This document shows positions 43,608 to 52,724 of a DNA stretch of 64,000 nt, one piece after another. A program made the translations under genes and the position numbers. Below the pieces are notes generated by a model, which was given only the letters and a program-made list of their open reading frames with translations, did no database searches and was not told the origin of the DNA. Numbering within the stretch: position 1 is the first letter of the stretch; every line of letters starts with the position of its first letter. The stretch is from positions 1,116,001 through 1,180,000 of the forward strand of contig NZ_CP039734.2 of NCBI RefSeq assembly GCF_011769985.2. The letters are read 5' to 3'. This stretch comes from Sulfurospirillum diekertiae. GTDB lineage: Bacteria; Campylobacterota; Campylobacteria; Campylobacterales; Sulfurospirillaceae.

Positions 43608-44603
43608 ATGACCAACACCACACCAACATCAAATATCCTTATTTATCAAAGTGAAGATGGCAATACTAAAATAGAAACAAGGCTTGAAAATGAGACGGTT
43701 TGGCTCAATAGAAATCAACTTTCAGACCTTTTTGGGCGTGATGTCAAAACGATAGGAAAGCATATCAATAATGTATTTTCCGATGATAAACTTGAAAAAA
43801 CTTCAGTTGTCGCAAATTTTGCGACAACTGCCAAAGATGGAAAAACATATACTGTTGAATACTACAATTTAGATGTCATTATTTCTGTGGGTTATCGTGT
43901 CAAATCTGCTAGTGGTGTTAAGTTTAGACAATGGGCAAGTAAAATTCTAAAAGAGTATCTCATTAACGGTTATGCCCTCAACCAAAAAAGATTGGAGCAA
44001 AAAGGGCTTCAGTCTCTCAATGACACCATTGCTCTTTTGCAAGACACCATATCTAAAAGTGAACTGGAACTAAGCGAAGCTAAGGGCTTACTCGATGTCA
44101 TTTTGAACTATTCTCGTACATGGACGCTTTTGCAAGGTTATGACGAAGATTCTTTACATGTAAATATCGTGCCAAAAGTTGCCAAGTTTATTTTAGACGT
44201 TGACGAAGCGAAAGACGCTGTTGTGCAGTTGAAAAAGGAACTTATCAAAAAAGGTGAAGCGACGGAACTTTTCGGGCATGAAAAAGCAGGGGAGTTTGGT
44301 GGTATGGTGCGCAACATTTATCAAACGTTCGGCGGTGTGGATTTACTTCCCAGTGTTGAGGAAAAAGCGGCAAATCTTCTTTACTACATTATCAAAGGGC
44401 ATCCGTTTAACGATGGCAACAAACGCATCGGTGCTTTTATGTTTATTCTCTTTTTATCAAAAAACAATATGTTGTATAAAAAGAGTGGTGAGCTTAAAAT
44501 AAACGACAACGCGCTTGTGGCTCTTTCTTTAATGACTGCTAAGAGCGATCCCAAGCAAAAAGAGACTATCATCCATCTCATTGTCAATCTTTTAGAAGGA
44601 TAG
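43608..44603 (+). CDS. RhuM-Fic fusion protein
   Basis: 331 residues in two domains. The first 130 residues match virulence protein RhuM (ETRLENETVWLNRNQLSDLF, IGKHINNVFSD, YNLDVIISVGYRVKS, FRQWASKILKEYLINGYALN), a fold linked to DNA or phage antirepressor proteins. The C-terminus is a Fic/Doc domain with the active-site motif HPFNDGNKRIGAFMF. Fic domains transfer AMP or phosphate to proteins. The ATG at 43608 was chosen over an upstream in-frame ATG. Fusions like this occur in mobile and defence-type islands, and this one ends a three-gene AT-rich insert. Confidence 0.82.
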   Translation: MTNTTPTSNILIYQSEDGNTKIETRLENETVWLNRNQLSDLFGRDVKTIGKHINNVFSDDKLEKTSVVANFATTAKDGKTYTVEYYNLDVIISVGYRVKSASGVKFRQWASKILKEYLINGYALNQKRLEQKGLQSLNDTIALLQDTISKSELELSEAKGLLDVILNYSRTWTLLQGYDEDSLHVNIVPKVAKFILDVDEAKDAVVQLKKELIKKGEATELFGHEKAGEFGGMVRNIYQTFGGVDLLPSVEEKAANLLYYIIKGHPFNDGNKRIGAFMFILFLSKNNMLYKKSGELKINDNALVALSLMTAKSDPKQKETIIHLIVNLLEG

Positions 44604-44609
44604 AAAACA

Positions 44610-44645
44610 TTTTACATGTAAAGCCAAAAGACTTTACATGTAAAA
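44610..44645. terminator. Inverted repeat made of two TTACATGTAA copies
   Basis: TTTTACATGTAAAG (44610-44623) and CTTTACATGTAAAA (44632-44645) form a perfect 14-base stem around CCAAAAGA. It lies between the convergent ends of the RhuM-Fic and paaK genes, so it could terminate both. Confidence 0.6.
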
Positions 44646-44647
44646 GA

Positions 44648-45946
44648 TTATTTAGGTCTCTTATCCAAAACGCGAGTGGCTTTTCCCTCACTTCTTTGAA
44701 GCGATTTGGGTGCGACGAGTTTGACTTCGACGTTGATGTAGAGATTGTTTAAAAGAGAATGTTGGAGCTCTTTTTTGAGGTTTCCGAGGTAGCTCACGTC
44801 ATCGCTGATGAGATGCTCATCCAGTTCCACATCGATCTCTAGTTTATCGAGGTAGCCTTTTTTGTCGGCGATGATTTGGTAGTTGAGTGTGATGCCTTCT
44901 TGTTTGGAGAGCACGTGTTCGATTTGCGATGGGAAGACGTTGACGCCGTTGATGAGAAGCATATCGTCACTTCTGCCGACGATGCTCTCTATCCTGCCAA
45001 TGGTTCTGCCACAACGACACGGAATGCGCGTTAAAGAGGTGATGTCACCTGTTCGGTAGCGAATGATCGGCAAGCCTTGTTTGGTAAGCGTGGTAATGAC
45101 AAGCTCACCACGTGTTCCCTCTGGCAAGACTTCGCCTGTTTCAGGGTTGATGATCTCAGGGTAGAAATGGTCTTCGTGAATGTGCAGTAGGTTTGAGTGT
45201 TTGCAGTTGCACGCCACACCCGGTCCTATGATCTCGGAGAGTCCATAAATCTCGTGGTAATCTATGCCCCAGATATGGGCTATCTCGTTTTTGAGTCCTT
45301 CGCTGGTCGGCTCTGCTCCGAAAAATCCCACGCGCAGTTTAAAATCTTTTGCTATATCGTAGCCCTCAGCCTTGGCGACTTCTGCCATGTGCAAGGCAAA
45401 TGAAGGTGTTGCTGTCAGTACCGTTGCGCCAAAATCTTTGAGTAACAAGAGTTGACGAGAAGTAAAGCCAGTGGAGCTAGGAATAATGGCGATTTTCATG
45501 CGTTCTGCGGCGTTATGAAAGCCTAGACCGCCCGTGAAAAGTCCGTATCCGTGGGAGTTTTGCATGATGTCTTGGCATGTCACACCGCCCATCGTAAAAG
45601 CGCGTCCCATCACTTCCGCCCAGATGTCCATATCGTGCTCTGTGTAGCCTACAACAGTGGGTTTGCCTGTGGTTCCACTACTGCTGTGGATGCGGACGAT
45701 CTGGTCCATATCGACCGAGAACATGCCAAAAGGGTAGTTGTCTCTGAGGTCGTGTTTTTTGGTGAACGGAAGCTTAGCGATGTCTTCAAGGGTTTTAATA
45801 TCTTCAGGTAAAACGCCATGCTCATCAAATTTCTTTTTGTAAAATGGTACAAGATGATAGACGCGAAGCAGGGTCTCTTTGAGGTGTTTGAGCTGCCAAG
45901 CCTGAAGCTCGTCACGGCTTAGGCTTTCATTTTTACTAAATGTCAT
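44648..45946 (-). CDS. paaK: Phenylacetate-CoA ligase family protein (copy 2)
   Basis: 432 residues, an adenylate-forming enzyme. The ATP-binding loop is [31 protein letters not shown] and RYRTGDIT are the other core motifs; a cysteine set IPCRCGRTIG sits near the C-terminal domain. It joins an aryl acid to CoA with ATP. It is highly similar to the paaK copy at 46393, suggesting duplication. ATG at 45946 preferred over a TTG four codons upstream, because the copies then align from residue 1. Sits 15 bases after the ACT gene. Confidence 0.9.
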   Translation of the reverse strand: MTFSKNESLSRDELQAWQLKHLKETLLRVYHLVPFYKKKFDEHGVLPEDIKTLEDIAKLPFTKKHDLRDNYPFGMFSVDMDQIVRIHSSSGTTGKPTVVGYTEHDMDIWAEVMGRAFTMGGVTCQDIMQNSHGYGLFTGGLGFHNAAERMKIAIIPSSTGFTSRQLLLLKDFGATVLTATPSFALHMAEVAKAEGYDIAKDFKLRVGFFGAEPTSEGLKNEIAHIWGIDYHEIYGLSEIIGPGVACNCKHSNLLHIHEDHFYPEIINPETGEVLPEGTRGELVITTLTKQGLPIIRYRTGDITSLTRIPCRCGRTIGRIESIVGRSDDMLLINGVNVFPSQIEHVLSKQEGITLNYQIIADKKGYLDKLEIDVELDEHLISDDVSYLGNLKKELQHSLLNNLYINVEVKLVAPKSLQRSEGKATRVLDKRPK

Positions 45947-45961
45947 GGGTTTTTCCAACCT

Positions 45962-46396
45962 TTACATGTAAAAGTGTTTGGCTTGAACAATCTCAATATT
46001 TTGAGCTTGAAGTGCAGCAATCGCGTCGTCAAATCGGTCTTTATCGACACTGAAAATAAAAATGCCTGTATTGGCTTCATAGAAACTATAGGTATAGAGA
46101 ATGTTAATGCCTGCCTTTGAAAGGGCTCTCACAGCTTTATCAAAGCTTCCTACGACATCTTCGATCTTGACACCAAAGACATCGGTGAAACGTACGCTAA
46201 AGCCTTCATCTTCGAGTACCGTTTTGGCTTTTTCAGGATTGTCCACGATGGTGCGAATGAGACCAAAATCGGTTGAGTCTGCGAGTAAAATCGACTTAAT
46301 CGAGATATTGTTTTTAGAGAGAACGCCTGTAAATTCAGAGAGTTCGCCTGCTTTATTTTCTAAAAAAATGGAGAGTTGTTTGATGGTGTAATTCAT
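45962..46396 (-). CDS. Tandem ACT-domain protein
   Basis: 144 residues consisting of two ACT-like modules ([20 protein letters not shown], then [19 protein letters not shown]). ACT domains bind amino acids, so this may sense an aromatic amino acid or its acid and control the ligases around it. It overlaps the upstream paaK by four bases. The stop codon lies in a palindrome copy (45961-45972). Confidence 0.85.
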   Translation of the reverse strand: MNYTIKQLSIFLENKAGELSEFTGVLSKNNISIKSILLADSTDFGLIRTIVDNPEKAKTVLEDEGFSVRFTDVFGVKIEDVVGSFDKAVRALSKAGINILYTYSFYEANTGIFIFSVDKDRFDDAIAALQAQNIEIVQAKHFYM

Positions 46397-47694
46397 GAGA
46401 GATTCCTTTTGTCGATGACGCGTACGGCTTTTCCGACACTGCGTTCTATGGTTCTAGGCTCAACCAGTTTGATCTCAGCGTTAATGTAGAGGTTGTTGAG
46501 CAGTTCATGTTGGATTTTTTTCTTTAAAGCTTCGAGTGAACCGATGCTATCCAGTGGCATATTTTCAGTCACTTCCACCATGATTTCGAGTTTATCAAGA
46601 TAGCCTTTTTTATCGGCGATGATTTGGTAATTCAGCGTAATGCCTTCGATGTTGGAGAGTACATGCTCCACTTGAGAAGGGAAGACGTTGACACCGTTGA
46701 CGATGAGCATGTCATCCACTCGTCCCATGACGCTTTTCATGCGCACATGCGTTCGTCCACACTTGCATGGTGTGCGATCGAGAGAAGTGATGTCACCTGT
46801 ACGGTAGCGAATGATCGGAAACGCTTGCTTGGTAAGACTGGTGATGACCAGTTCACCTTTTTCACCCAATGGCAAGACTTCGAGTGTTTTTGGGTCGATG
46901 ATTTCTGGATAGAAATGGTCTTCAAATACATGCAGGTCACTGCTTTCAAAACAATTCGCTGAAACACCAGGTCCTATGATCTCAGAGAGTCCATAAATCT
47001 CGCAGTAGTGAATGCCCCAAACGCGCGCTACCTCTTCTTTGAGCCCAAGACTGGTCGGTTCTGCACCAAAGATGCCGCATTTGAGTTTAAAATCTTTTTG
47101 GATGTCATAACCCTCGGCAATGGCTGCTTCTGCCATATGCAAGGCAAACGAAGGTGTTGATGTGAGTACGGTTGCTTCAAAGTCTTTCATAAGCATGAGT
47201 TGGCGTGAGGTAAAACCACCTGAACTTGGAACAACCGTTGCACCGACAGTTTCAGCGCCATAATGAAGCCCAAGACCTCCTGTGAAAAGACCGTAACCAT
47301 ACGCATTGTGTGAGGTATCTTCGCTTGTGACGCCTGCCATCGTAAAGACACGCGCCATCACTTCGTTCCACGTATCAAGATCCGCTCGTGTATAGCCAAC
47401 AACGGTGGGTTTGCCTGTTGTTCCACTACTACTATGAATGCGTACGACCGCATCTTTTTTCACGGCAAAAAGCCCAAAAGGGTAGTTGTCACGCAAATCT
47501 TTTTTCTTTGTAAATGGAAGTTTGACAATGTCATCGATAGACGTAATATCAGCAGGCGTAATGCCAAGCTCCTCAAACTTTTTTTGGTAAAACGGTACAT
47601 TGGTATACACGCGTGCGACGGTGTCTTTAAGTCGTTCTGTTTGAAGTTCAGTAAGTTTATGACGAGGTAATGTCTCTTCTTTTGACCAGATCAT
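46393..47694 (-). CDS. paaK: Phenylacetate-CoA ligase family protein (copy 1)
   Basis: 433 residues with the same motif order as the copy at 44648: [41 protein letters not shown], and TPCKCGRTH. It overlaps iorB and the ACT gene by four bases each, so iorA-iorB-paaK-ACT-paaK is one operon. The pair of ligases next to an indolepyruvate oxidoreductase suggests CoA esters of arylacetic acids as shared intermediates. Which acid each takes cannot be read. Confidence 0.9.
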   Translation of the reverse strand: MIWSKEETLPRHKLTELQTERLKDTVARVYTNVPFYQKKFEELGITPADITSIDDIVKLPFTKKKDLRDNYPFGLFAVKKDAVVRIHSSSGTTGKPTVVGYTRADLDTWNEVMARVFTMAGVTSEDTSHNAYGYGLFTGGLGLHYGAETVGATVVPSSGGFTSRQLMLMKDFEATVLTSTPSFALHMAEAAIAEGYDIQKDFKLKCGIFGAEPTSLGLKEEVARVWGIHYCEIYGLSEIIGPGVSANCFESSDLHVFEDHFYPEIIDPKTLEVLPLGEKGELVITSLTKQAFPIIRYRTGDITSLDRTPCKCGRTHVRMKSVMGRVDDMLIVNGVNVFPSQVEHVLSNIEGITLNYQIIADKKGYLDKLEIMVEVTENMPLDSIGSLEALKKKIQHELLNNLYINAEIKLVEPRTIERSVGKAVRVIDKRNLS

Positions 47695-48227
47695 TTCTTC
47701 GCCTTTGTATCGTTGATGCCTTGGTGAAGTACAGTGATATTTTTCTCCGCTACTTTCGCGTTCATCATCGTAATCGCCTCTTCAATCTCTTTACATGTAA
47801 ACGGAAAATGTGCATCAAGTGCGAGTGTAACGCCTAGCATATAGACGTTGAGTGCATCGATGGGAAACTCTTTAGCTTTGGCTTTTTTAAACGCATCAAT
47901 GCTGTGGGTTTCAAAGTCAACTTTGGGAAAGTTCTTCGGTGCATTCATCACGATGACACCTCTTTCTTTACTCAAATACTGAATGTTGCGAAGTGCTTCA
48001 TTACCCTCAAGTGCGATTAAAAGATCGGCTTGCCCTTCATCAATCGCAGGAGCGTAAAAATCGCCAATTTTGACATAACATGAAACGGAACCACCCCGTT
48101 GGCTCATTCCGTGATTTTCAGTTCCTAAACATTTTTGGTGTGTAATTGCAGAAGCGATGCTGAGCACTTTAACCAAAAAGACCGCACCTTGTCCGCCAAT
48201 TCCTGCGATAACAATTTGATACTTCAT
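47691..48227 (-). CDS. iorB: Indolepyruvate:ferredoxin oxidoreductase, beta subunit
   Basis: 178 residues. [20 protein letters not shown] and the [20 protein letters not shown] motif are the gamma-domain signature of 2-oxoacid:acceptor oxidoreductases. It pairs with IorA to turn aryl pyruvates into aryl acetyl-CoA, or the reverse. One base separates it from iorA. Confidence 0.9.
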   Translation of the reverse strand: MKYQIVIAGIGGQGAVFLVKVLSIASAITHQKCLGTENHGMSQRGGSVSCYVKIGDFYAPAIDEGQADLLIALEGNEALRNIQYLSKERGVIVMNAPKNFPKVDFETHSIDAFKKAKAKEFPIDALNVYMLGVTLALDAHFPFTCKEIEEAITMMNAKVAEKNITVLHQGINDTKAKK

Positions 48228-48228
48228 C

Positions 48229-50055
48229 TTACTTCTCCTCTTTTTTCACAAATGCATCGGTCGGACAGACTACGTCAAGGCACGAGCCGCATCCTGCACA
48301 TAAGAATGGGTCAATTTCCATTTTTCCTGCATCGTTGTAGTGCATTGGTGGGCATTTGTAGTTAGTGATGCACGAATCACAGGCGACGCATTTGTCTTCA
48401 TCAACTTCTACAACGACATTGCCAAGGCGTCCTAGCGCATTGTCTTTATCAAGGACACAAAACTCTCGTACGACAGCAACGACAGGTGAAGTGGCTGTTT
48501 TGTAGGCTTCTTGAAGTGACTTCATGAAGTCAACCGTTTTCGTGAGGTCTTGCTCGTAAACATATTCGTGACATGCGATGCCACAGCCTTCAATGATGCG
48601 TTTGATGTCGATTTGGTTTGGATTGGTTCGCTCAGGTGTCGTTTGACGACCTGTCATTGCGGTGGTGGAGTTGTCTAGGATGATCAGTACAAATTTATGG
48701 TTTTGATAGACGGCATTAATGAGTGGCGCAACCCCTGAGTGCATAAAGGTACTATCACCAATCGTCGCAACAACGGTTTTATCAGGATCTGAGATGCTAA
48801 AACCACTCGCCATCGAGATGCTTGCTCCCATACACAAAATCGTATCGATGGCTGCTTGATTGAGCCCTAATGTGTAACAGCCGATGTCGGATGTGTAGAT
48901 AGATTTTTTCTTTTTAAAGACTTTGGTGATGGCGTAATGTACATCACGGTGTGGACAACCTGGGCACATATTGGGCGGACGCTTAGGAAGCTCTTGATCG
49001 TACTTTTCACTTTGATACGCATGACTTGGCGCTATGACGTCTGCTTTTGCCAGCGCAGCAAGGACTTTATCTTTGGAAAATTCATCGATGAGATGTACAT
49101 GTTTGGTTAGTTTCCCGTAGAGTTTTACAGAGCTCAACTGTTCTTCAATGCAGGGGAAACTCTCTTCAAAAACAATAATTTTATCGTAATTGACAAAAAG
49201 GGCTTCGAGCTTTTCTTTGGGAAGTGGGTAGGGCATATCAAGTTTCAAAATATCTGCTTTGATCTCTAATTCACTCATAGCTTCTCGTACATAACCATCA
49301 CCCGTTCCACTGGTAAGACAGAGAATAGTTTCACCTTTGAGTGCATGGGTTTTAGGTTTAATGAGATGATCCCAGTTCCAAGCTTTAATGGCTTCCAAAC
49401 GATCAATTTGTTCTAAACCTTGTCGAAATCTTCCCGCAGGAGGAACAGCGCCCCATCGGGGAATATTGCGCTCAAAATTGCCTTGATTTGCCTTTACATG
49501 TAAAGCATCATCTACATCGCAAATTTCCCTAGCATGGCTGACACGCATAACAGGGCGAAGCATGACAATCGATTCAAATTCATGTGAGAATTCAATACCC
49601 AGTTTGACCATATCGTAGGCTTCTTGAGGTGTAGAAGGATCAAGGACAGGAATACGTGCAAATTTAGCGAAACTGCGGCTATCTTGTTCAGTTTGTGAGG
49701 AGTAAAATCCTGGATCATCACATGAAATCAACAACATTGCACCTTTAAGTCCAATGTAAGAGGCACTCATCAACGCGTCACTCGCCACGTTGAGTCCCAC
49801 TTGCTTCATGGTTGCACAGGTACGTTTGCCAGAAATTGCTCCAGCATAAGCAACCTCAAAACCGACCTTTTCATTGGTTGCCCATTGTGCGTAGGCTTCT
49901 AGTTTGTTTTTATCGCGAAATTTTTGGAAATTTCCCAAAATCTCACTCGAAGGCGTCCCTGGATAGCCTGAAACCATATCTACACCCGCGTGAATCAATC
50001 CCAAGGCAATCGCTTCATTCCCCATCAAAATCTGTTTCATATCGTTATACTCCAT
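48229..50055 (-). CDS. iorA: Indolepyruvate:ferredoxin oxidoreductase, alpha subunit
   Basis: 608 residues. The N-terminal half is the transketolase-like part (GNEAIALGLIHAGVDMVSGYPG), then the thiamine diphosphate region GDSTFMHSGVAPLINAVYQ, and the C-terminus holds two 4Fe-4S motifs (CVACDSCITNYKC and CAGCGSCLDVVCP). The first motif has an altered spacing after its third cysteine. The start may be at 50055 or at the ATG five codons later (50040), which has GGAG upstream. Confidence 0.92.
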   Translation of the reverse strand: MEYNDMKQILMGNEAIALGLIHAGVDMVSGYPGTPSSEILGNFQKFRDKNKLEAYAQWATNEKVGFEVAYAGAISGKRTCATMKQVGLNVASDALMSASYIGLKGAMLLISCDDPGFYSSQTEQDSRSFAKFARIPVLDPSTPQEAYDMVKLGIEFSHEFESIVMLRPVMRVSHAREICDVDDALHVKANQGNFERNIPRWGAVPPAGRFRQGLEQIDRLEAIKAWNWDHLIKPKTHALKGETILCLTSGTGDGYVREAMSELEIKADILKLDMPYPLPKEKLEALFVNYDKIIVFEESFPCIEEQLSSVKLYGKLTKHVHLIDEFSKDKVLAALAKADVIAPSHAYQSEKYDQELPKRPPNMCPGCPHRDVHYAITKVFKKKKSIYTSDIGCYTLGLNQAAIDTILCMGASISMASGFSISDPDKTVVATIGDSTFMHSGVAPLINAVYQNHKFVLIILDNSTTAMTGRQTTPERTNPNQIDIKRIIEGCGIACHEYVYEQDLTKTVDFMKSLQEAYKTATSPVVAVVREFCVLDKDNALGRLGNVVVEVDEDKCVACDSCITNYKCPPMHYNDAGKMEIDPFLCAGCGSCLDVVCPTDAFVKKEEK

Positions 50056-50250
50056 CGCTTTTACGTAGTAATTTTAAAGAGTATTGAAACTTAGTTTATA
50101 AAATACTTATCTAAGCTATTGTGTCAAAAACGTTACTTGTAAAGTGGGCAATTTTGAAACTAATCACTTTTTTATAATCTATTAATGAAAGAAATAAAGT
50201 TTCATTAAAGCTTTTTATATTACTTTTAAGGAATTTTTAAAAGGAAAGGG

Positions 50251-50424
50251 ATGGTATGGGAAACATTTGATGTAGGTGTTGGTTTAGCCTTTTGGTTAAT
50301 GAATGCGAGTGCTCTCTTATGCGTTATTTACGGCATTATTTACTGGAATAAAGATAAAGAAGAGAAGGTGATTGAACGCAAAACGTGGGATAAAAATGAA
50401 GCTAAAATCAATAAGGATCTGTAA
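50251..50424 (+). CDS. Symporter small accessory protein
   Basis: A 57-residue membrane peptide: MVWETFDVGVGLAFWLMNAS, a single TM helix (SALLCVIYGIIYW), then a charged tail (NKDKEEKVIERK). Its stop overlaps the next start as TAATG. AAGGAAAGGG is the ribosome site. Small proteins of this form are encoded just before sodium:solute symporters in many bacteria, so it is probably a subunit or stabiliser of the transporter. Confidence 0.8.
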   Translation: MVWETFDVGVGLAFWLMNASALLCVIYGIIYWNKDKEEKVIERKTWDKNEAKINKDL

Positions 50425-52065
50425 TGAATTTAATTGAAAATATTGTCATTATACTTTACCTCGCAGTGCTTGCCTACCTAGGATTTGTGGGGTATAAGCA
50501 GACGAAAAGTTCAGCAGACTATCTTATTGCAGGTGGAAATACGCATCCATTTGTTATGGCACTGAGTTATGGTGCAACCTTTATCTCTACTGCTGCCATC
50601 GTTGGGTTTGGTGGTGTAGCAGCATGGCTTGGAAATTCACTCTTATGGCTTACGTTTTGTAACATCTTTATTGGTGTCTTTATCGCGTTTGTTTTTTTGG
50701 GCAATCCAACGCGAAAAATGGGCATTCGACTTAATGCACACACCTTTCCTGAATTACTGGGACGACGTTTTAATTCTAAGTTTATTCAGGTATTTGGTGG
50801 CGTTCTTATCACAATTTTTATGCCACTATACACTTCGGCAGTTTTAATTGGTGGAACAGAATTTTTAGTCGCTTACTTCAAAGTGGACTATCACCTTGCT
50901 CTTCTTGTGATGTCGGTGATTGTAACAGGCTATGTTTTAGCAGGCGGACTTAAAGGCGTTATGTTAACCGACGCGCTTCAAGGGGTCATTATGTTTGTAG
51001 CGATGATCATTTTGATGGTGATGGTGTTTAATGCCATCGGTGGCGTTGACGTGGGACTTTCAAAGTTGGAGATGGTTTGGGATAAAACCGTTGCACCGCT
51101 TTCCACTGTTCCAATCAAAGAGCTTGTCGTGGGAAGTCCTGATTTTTTAATGAAACTCTCGATGAATTGGGGATTTCAAGGGTGGAATAAAATGCCTGTT
51201 TTCCTTTCAGAGGGATGGCTATTTATTATCACAACCATTGCAATGGGTGTGGGTGTAGGTGTTTTGGCACAACCACAACTCGTGGTTCGTTTTATGACTG
51301 TTAAAAGTAAAAACGAACTCAATCGTGCGGTTTTGATTGGCGGTATTTTTATCATTGCTATGACGGGAATTATCTATTTGGTTGGTTCAGTGACCAATGT
51401 GTGGTACTATGAGTTTAATGAAGGTAAAAATGCACTTCAAAGTACCGGTGGTGTGGGAAAAGTGATTCCTCATTTTATCAATGCTGCAATGCCAAGATGG
51501 TTTTCATTTATTTTTTTATTTGCATTAATATCAGCGGCTATGAGTACACTTTCCAGTCAGTTTCATGCAATGGGGACGGCAATAGGTCGTGATGTTTTTG
51601 AACAACTAGCAGGAAAGCATAATCCAAATTCACTCCTCATTACACGGGTAGGTATTGTAGTGATGATCGTCATTTCAGTCACATTAGCTTACTTTTTCGA
51701 TAAACAACCTGCTATTATTGCCCGCAGTACCGCCATCTTCTTTGCGCTTTGTGCGAGTATATTTTTGCCAACTTATTTTGGTGGACTTTTTTGGAAACGT
51801 ATGACTAAAAAAGGTGCGATTGCTTCTATGTTTGTAGGTACGATTATCACAACATTTTGGTTGGTTTTCGTTCATTTTCAAGAGGCAAAAGAGTTAGGTC
51901 TGTGTAAAATGCTTTTTGGAGTCAATAGTCTTTTAAGCGGAAAAAATTACCTTTGTGGATGCAATGATGGTTGCTTTACCTCTTTCGCTTTTAACTGCAG
52001 TGGCTGTTTCGCTCATGACAAAGCCAGAGAGTCCAGCATTAATTAAAAAATGTTTTGAAGATTAG
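50424..52065 (+). pseudogene. Sodium:solute symporter family protein, frameshift near C-terminus
   Basis: An SSS-family transporter with about 13 hydrophobic helices (YSADYLIAGGNT-type start: KSSADYLIAGGNTHPFVMALS). The reading frame is normal to about residue 506, then diverges into a cysteine-rich tail that ends at 52046. In the +1 frame from A6 (51941-51946), the sequence reads ITFVDAMMVALPLSLLTAVAV and ends at 52065 after KCFED, a far better membrane ending. So one A is probably extra. The substrate is unknown; acetate or another carboxylate is possible. If real, the last helix is lost. Confidence 0.85.
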
Positions 52066-52073
52066 AAAAGAGA

Positions 52074-52097
52074 AGAGGGTAGAGAGTTTTACCCTCT
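52074..52097. terminator. Hairpin between the symporter and the fliT-like gene
   Basis: AGAGGGTA (52074-52081) pairs with TACCCTCT (52090-52097). It lies at the shared ends of two convergent genes. On the minus strand it is followed by TCTCTTTTC, so it may work mainly in that direction. Confidence 0.5.
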
Positions 52098-52340
52098 GTA
52101 CTCTTGTATGTACGATTCTGTGGATGTATCAATAAATTGACGTGTTTTTTTAAGTTTTTGCATCGCTTCAAAAGTGCTTTCTTTTTCTCTTTGTATCATT
52201 ATTAAAGCTTCTTGGATTAGCGCACAAGCGGTGATTGCTTCATCAACCGTTTCAAATTGAGGAACACTTTCAATAAGATCCCCAATGTGAGTATAATTTT
52301 CTTCAATAATAGCGATTGTAAAAGATTCAATCCACGACAT
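52089..52340 (-). CDS. FliT-like small flagellar protein
   Basis: 83 residues from MSWIESFTIAIIEENYTHIG, mostly helical, without recognisable enzyme motifs. It directly follows fliS and overlaps its end by 14 bases. FliT in other bacteria is the FliD chaperone and sits at this same place, so I infer an equivalent. The start is uncertain: earlier in-frame ATGs exist (52352). Confidence 0.55.
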   Translation of the reverse strand: MSWIESFTIAIIEENYTHIGDLIESVPQFETVDEAITACALIQEALIMIQREKESTFEAMQKLKKTRQFIDTSTESYIQEYRG

Positions 52341-52704
52341 TATCCGTCTCATCTTTCCATGCTTGTAATAATTCTTTGGCAACGCTAATAACTTCATCTA
52401 ATTTAGAGGTATCATTGTTGAGATTTGCTTCAGCAAGAAGTTTAACTTGGTGAACATAAAGACCACTGAGGTAATAAGCAATTTGCCCACCATCGTAATT
52501 AAGCGAGTTGATAAGCTCCGTAAAGATTGCGGACGTACGATTGATCCAATACGTTCGCTTTTCGATGCTACCATCTTCAATGGCTCTTTTAGCTTGTGAT
52601 GCAAAGCGTAAAACGCCTTCATATAGCATCCTGATCAACTTTTCAGAAGATTCAATTGAGGCGTTATTCTGTGAGTAAGTTGAATATGCTAAGTTTGAAT
52701 ACAT
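52327..52704 (-). CDS. fliS: Flagellin export chaperone FliS
   Basis: 125 residues, all helical. The N-terminus NLAYSTYSQNNASIESSEKLI matches FliS (AYxxxxxxxxSPxxLIxMLY), followed by LIRMLYEGVLRFASQAKRAI. It binds the C-terminus of flagellin in the cytoplasm and stops early assembly. It follows fliD by 20 bases. Confidence 0.88.
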   Translation of the reverse strand: MYSNLAYSTYSQNNASIESSEKLIRMLYEGVLRFASQAKRAIEDGSIEKRTYWINRTSAIFTELINSLNYDGGQIAYYLSGLYVHQVKLLAEANLNNDTSKLDEVISVAKELLQAWKDETDNVVD

Positions 52705-52724
52705 TATTAATTCCTTTATTTTAG

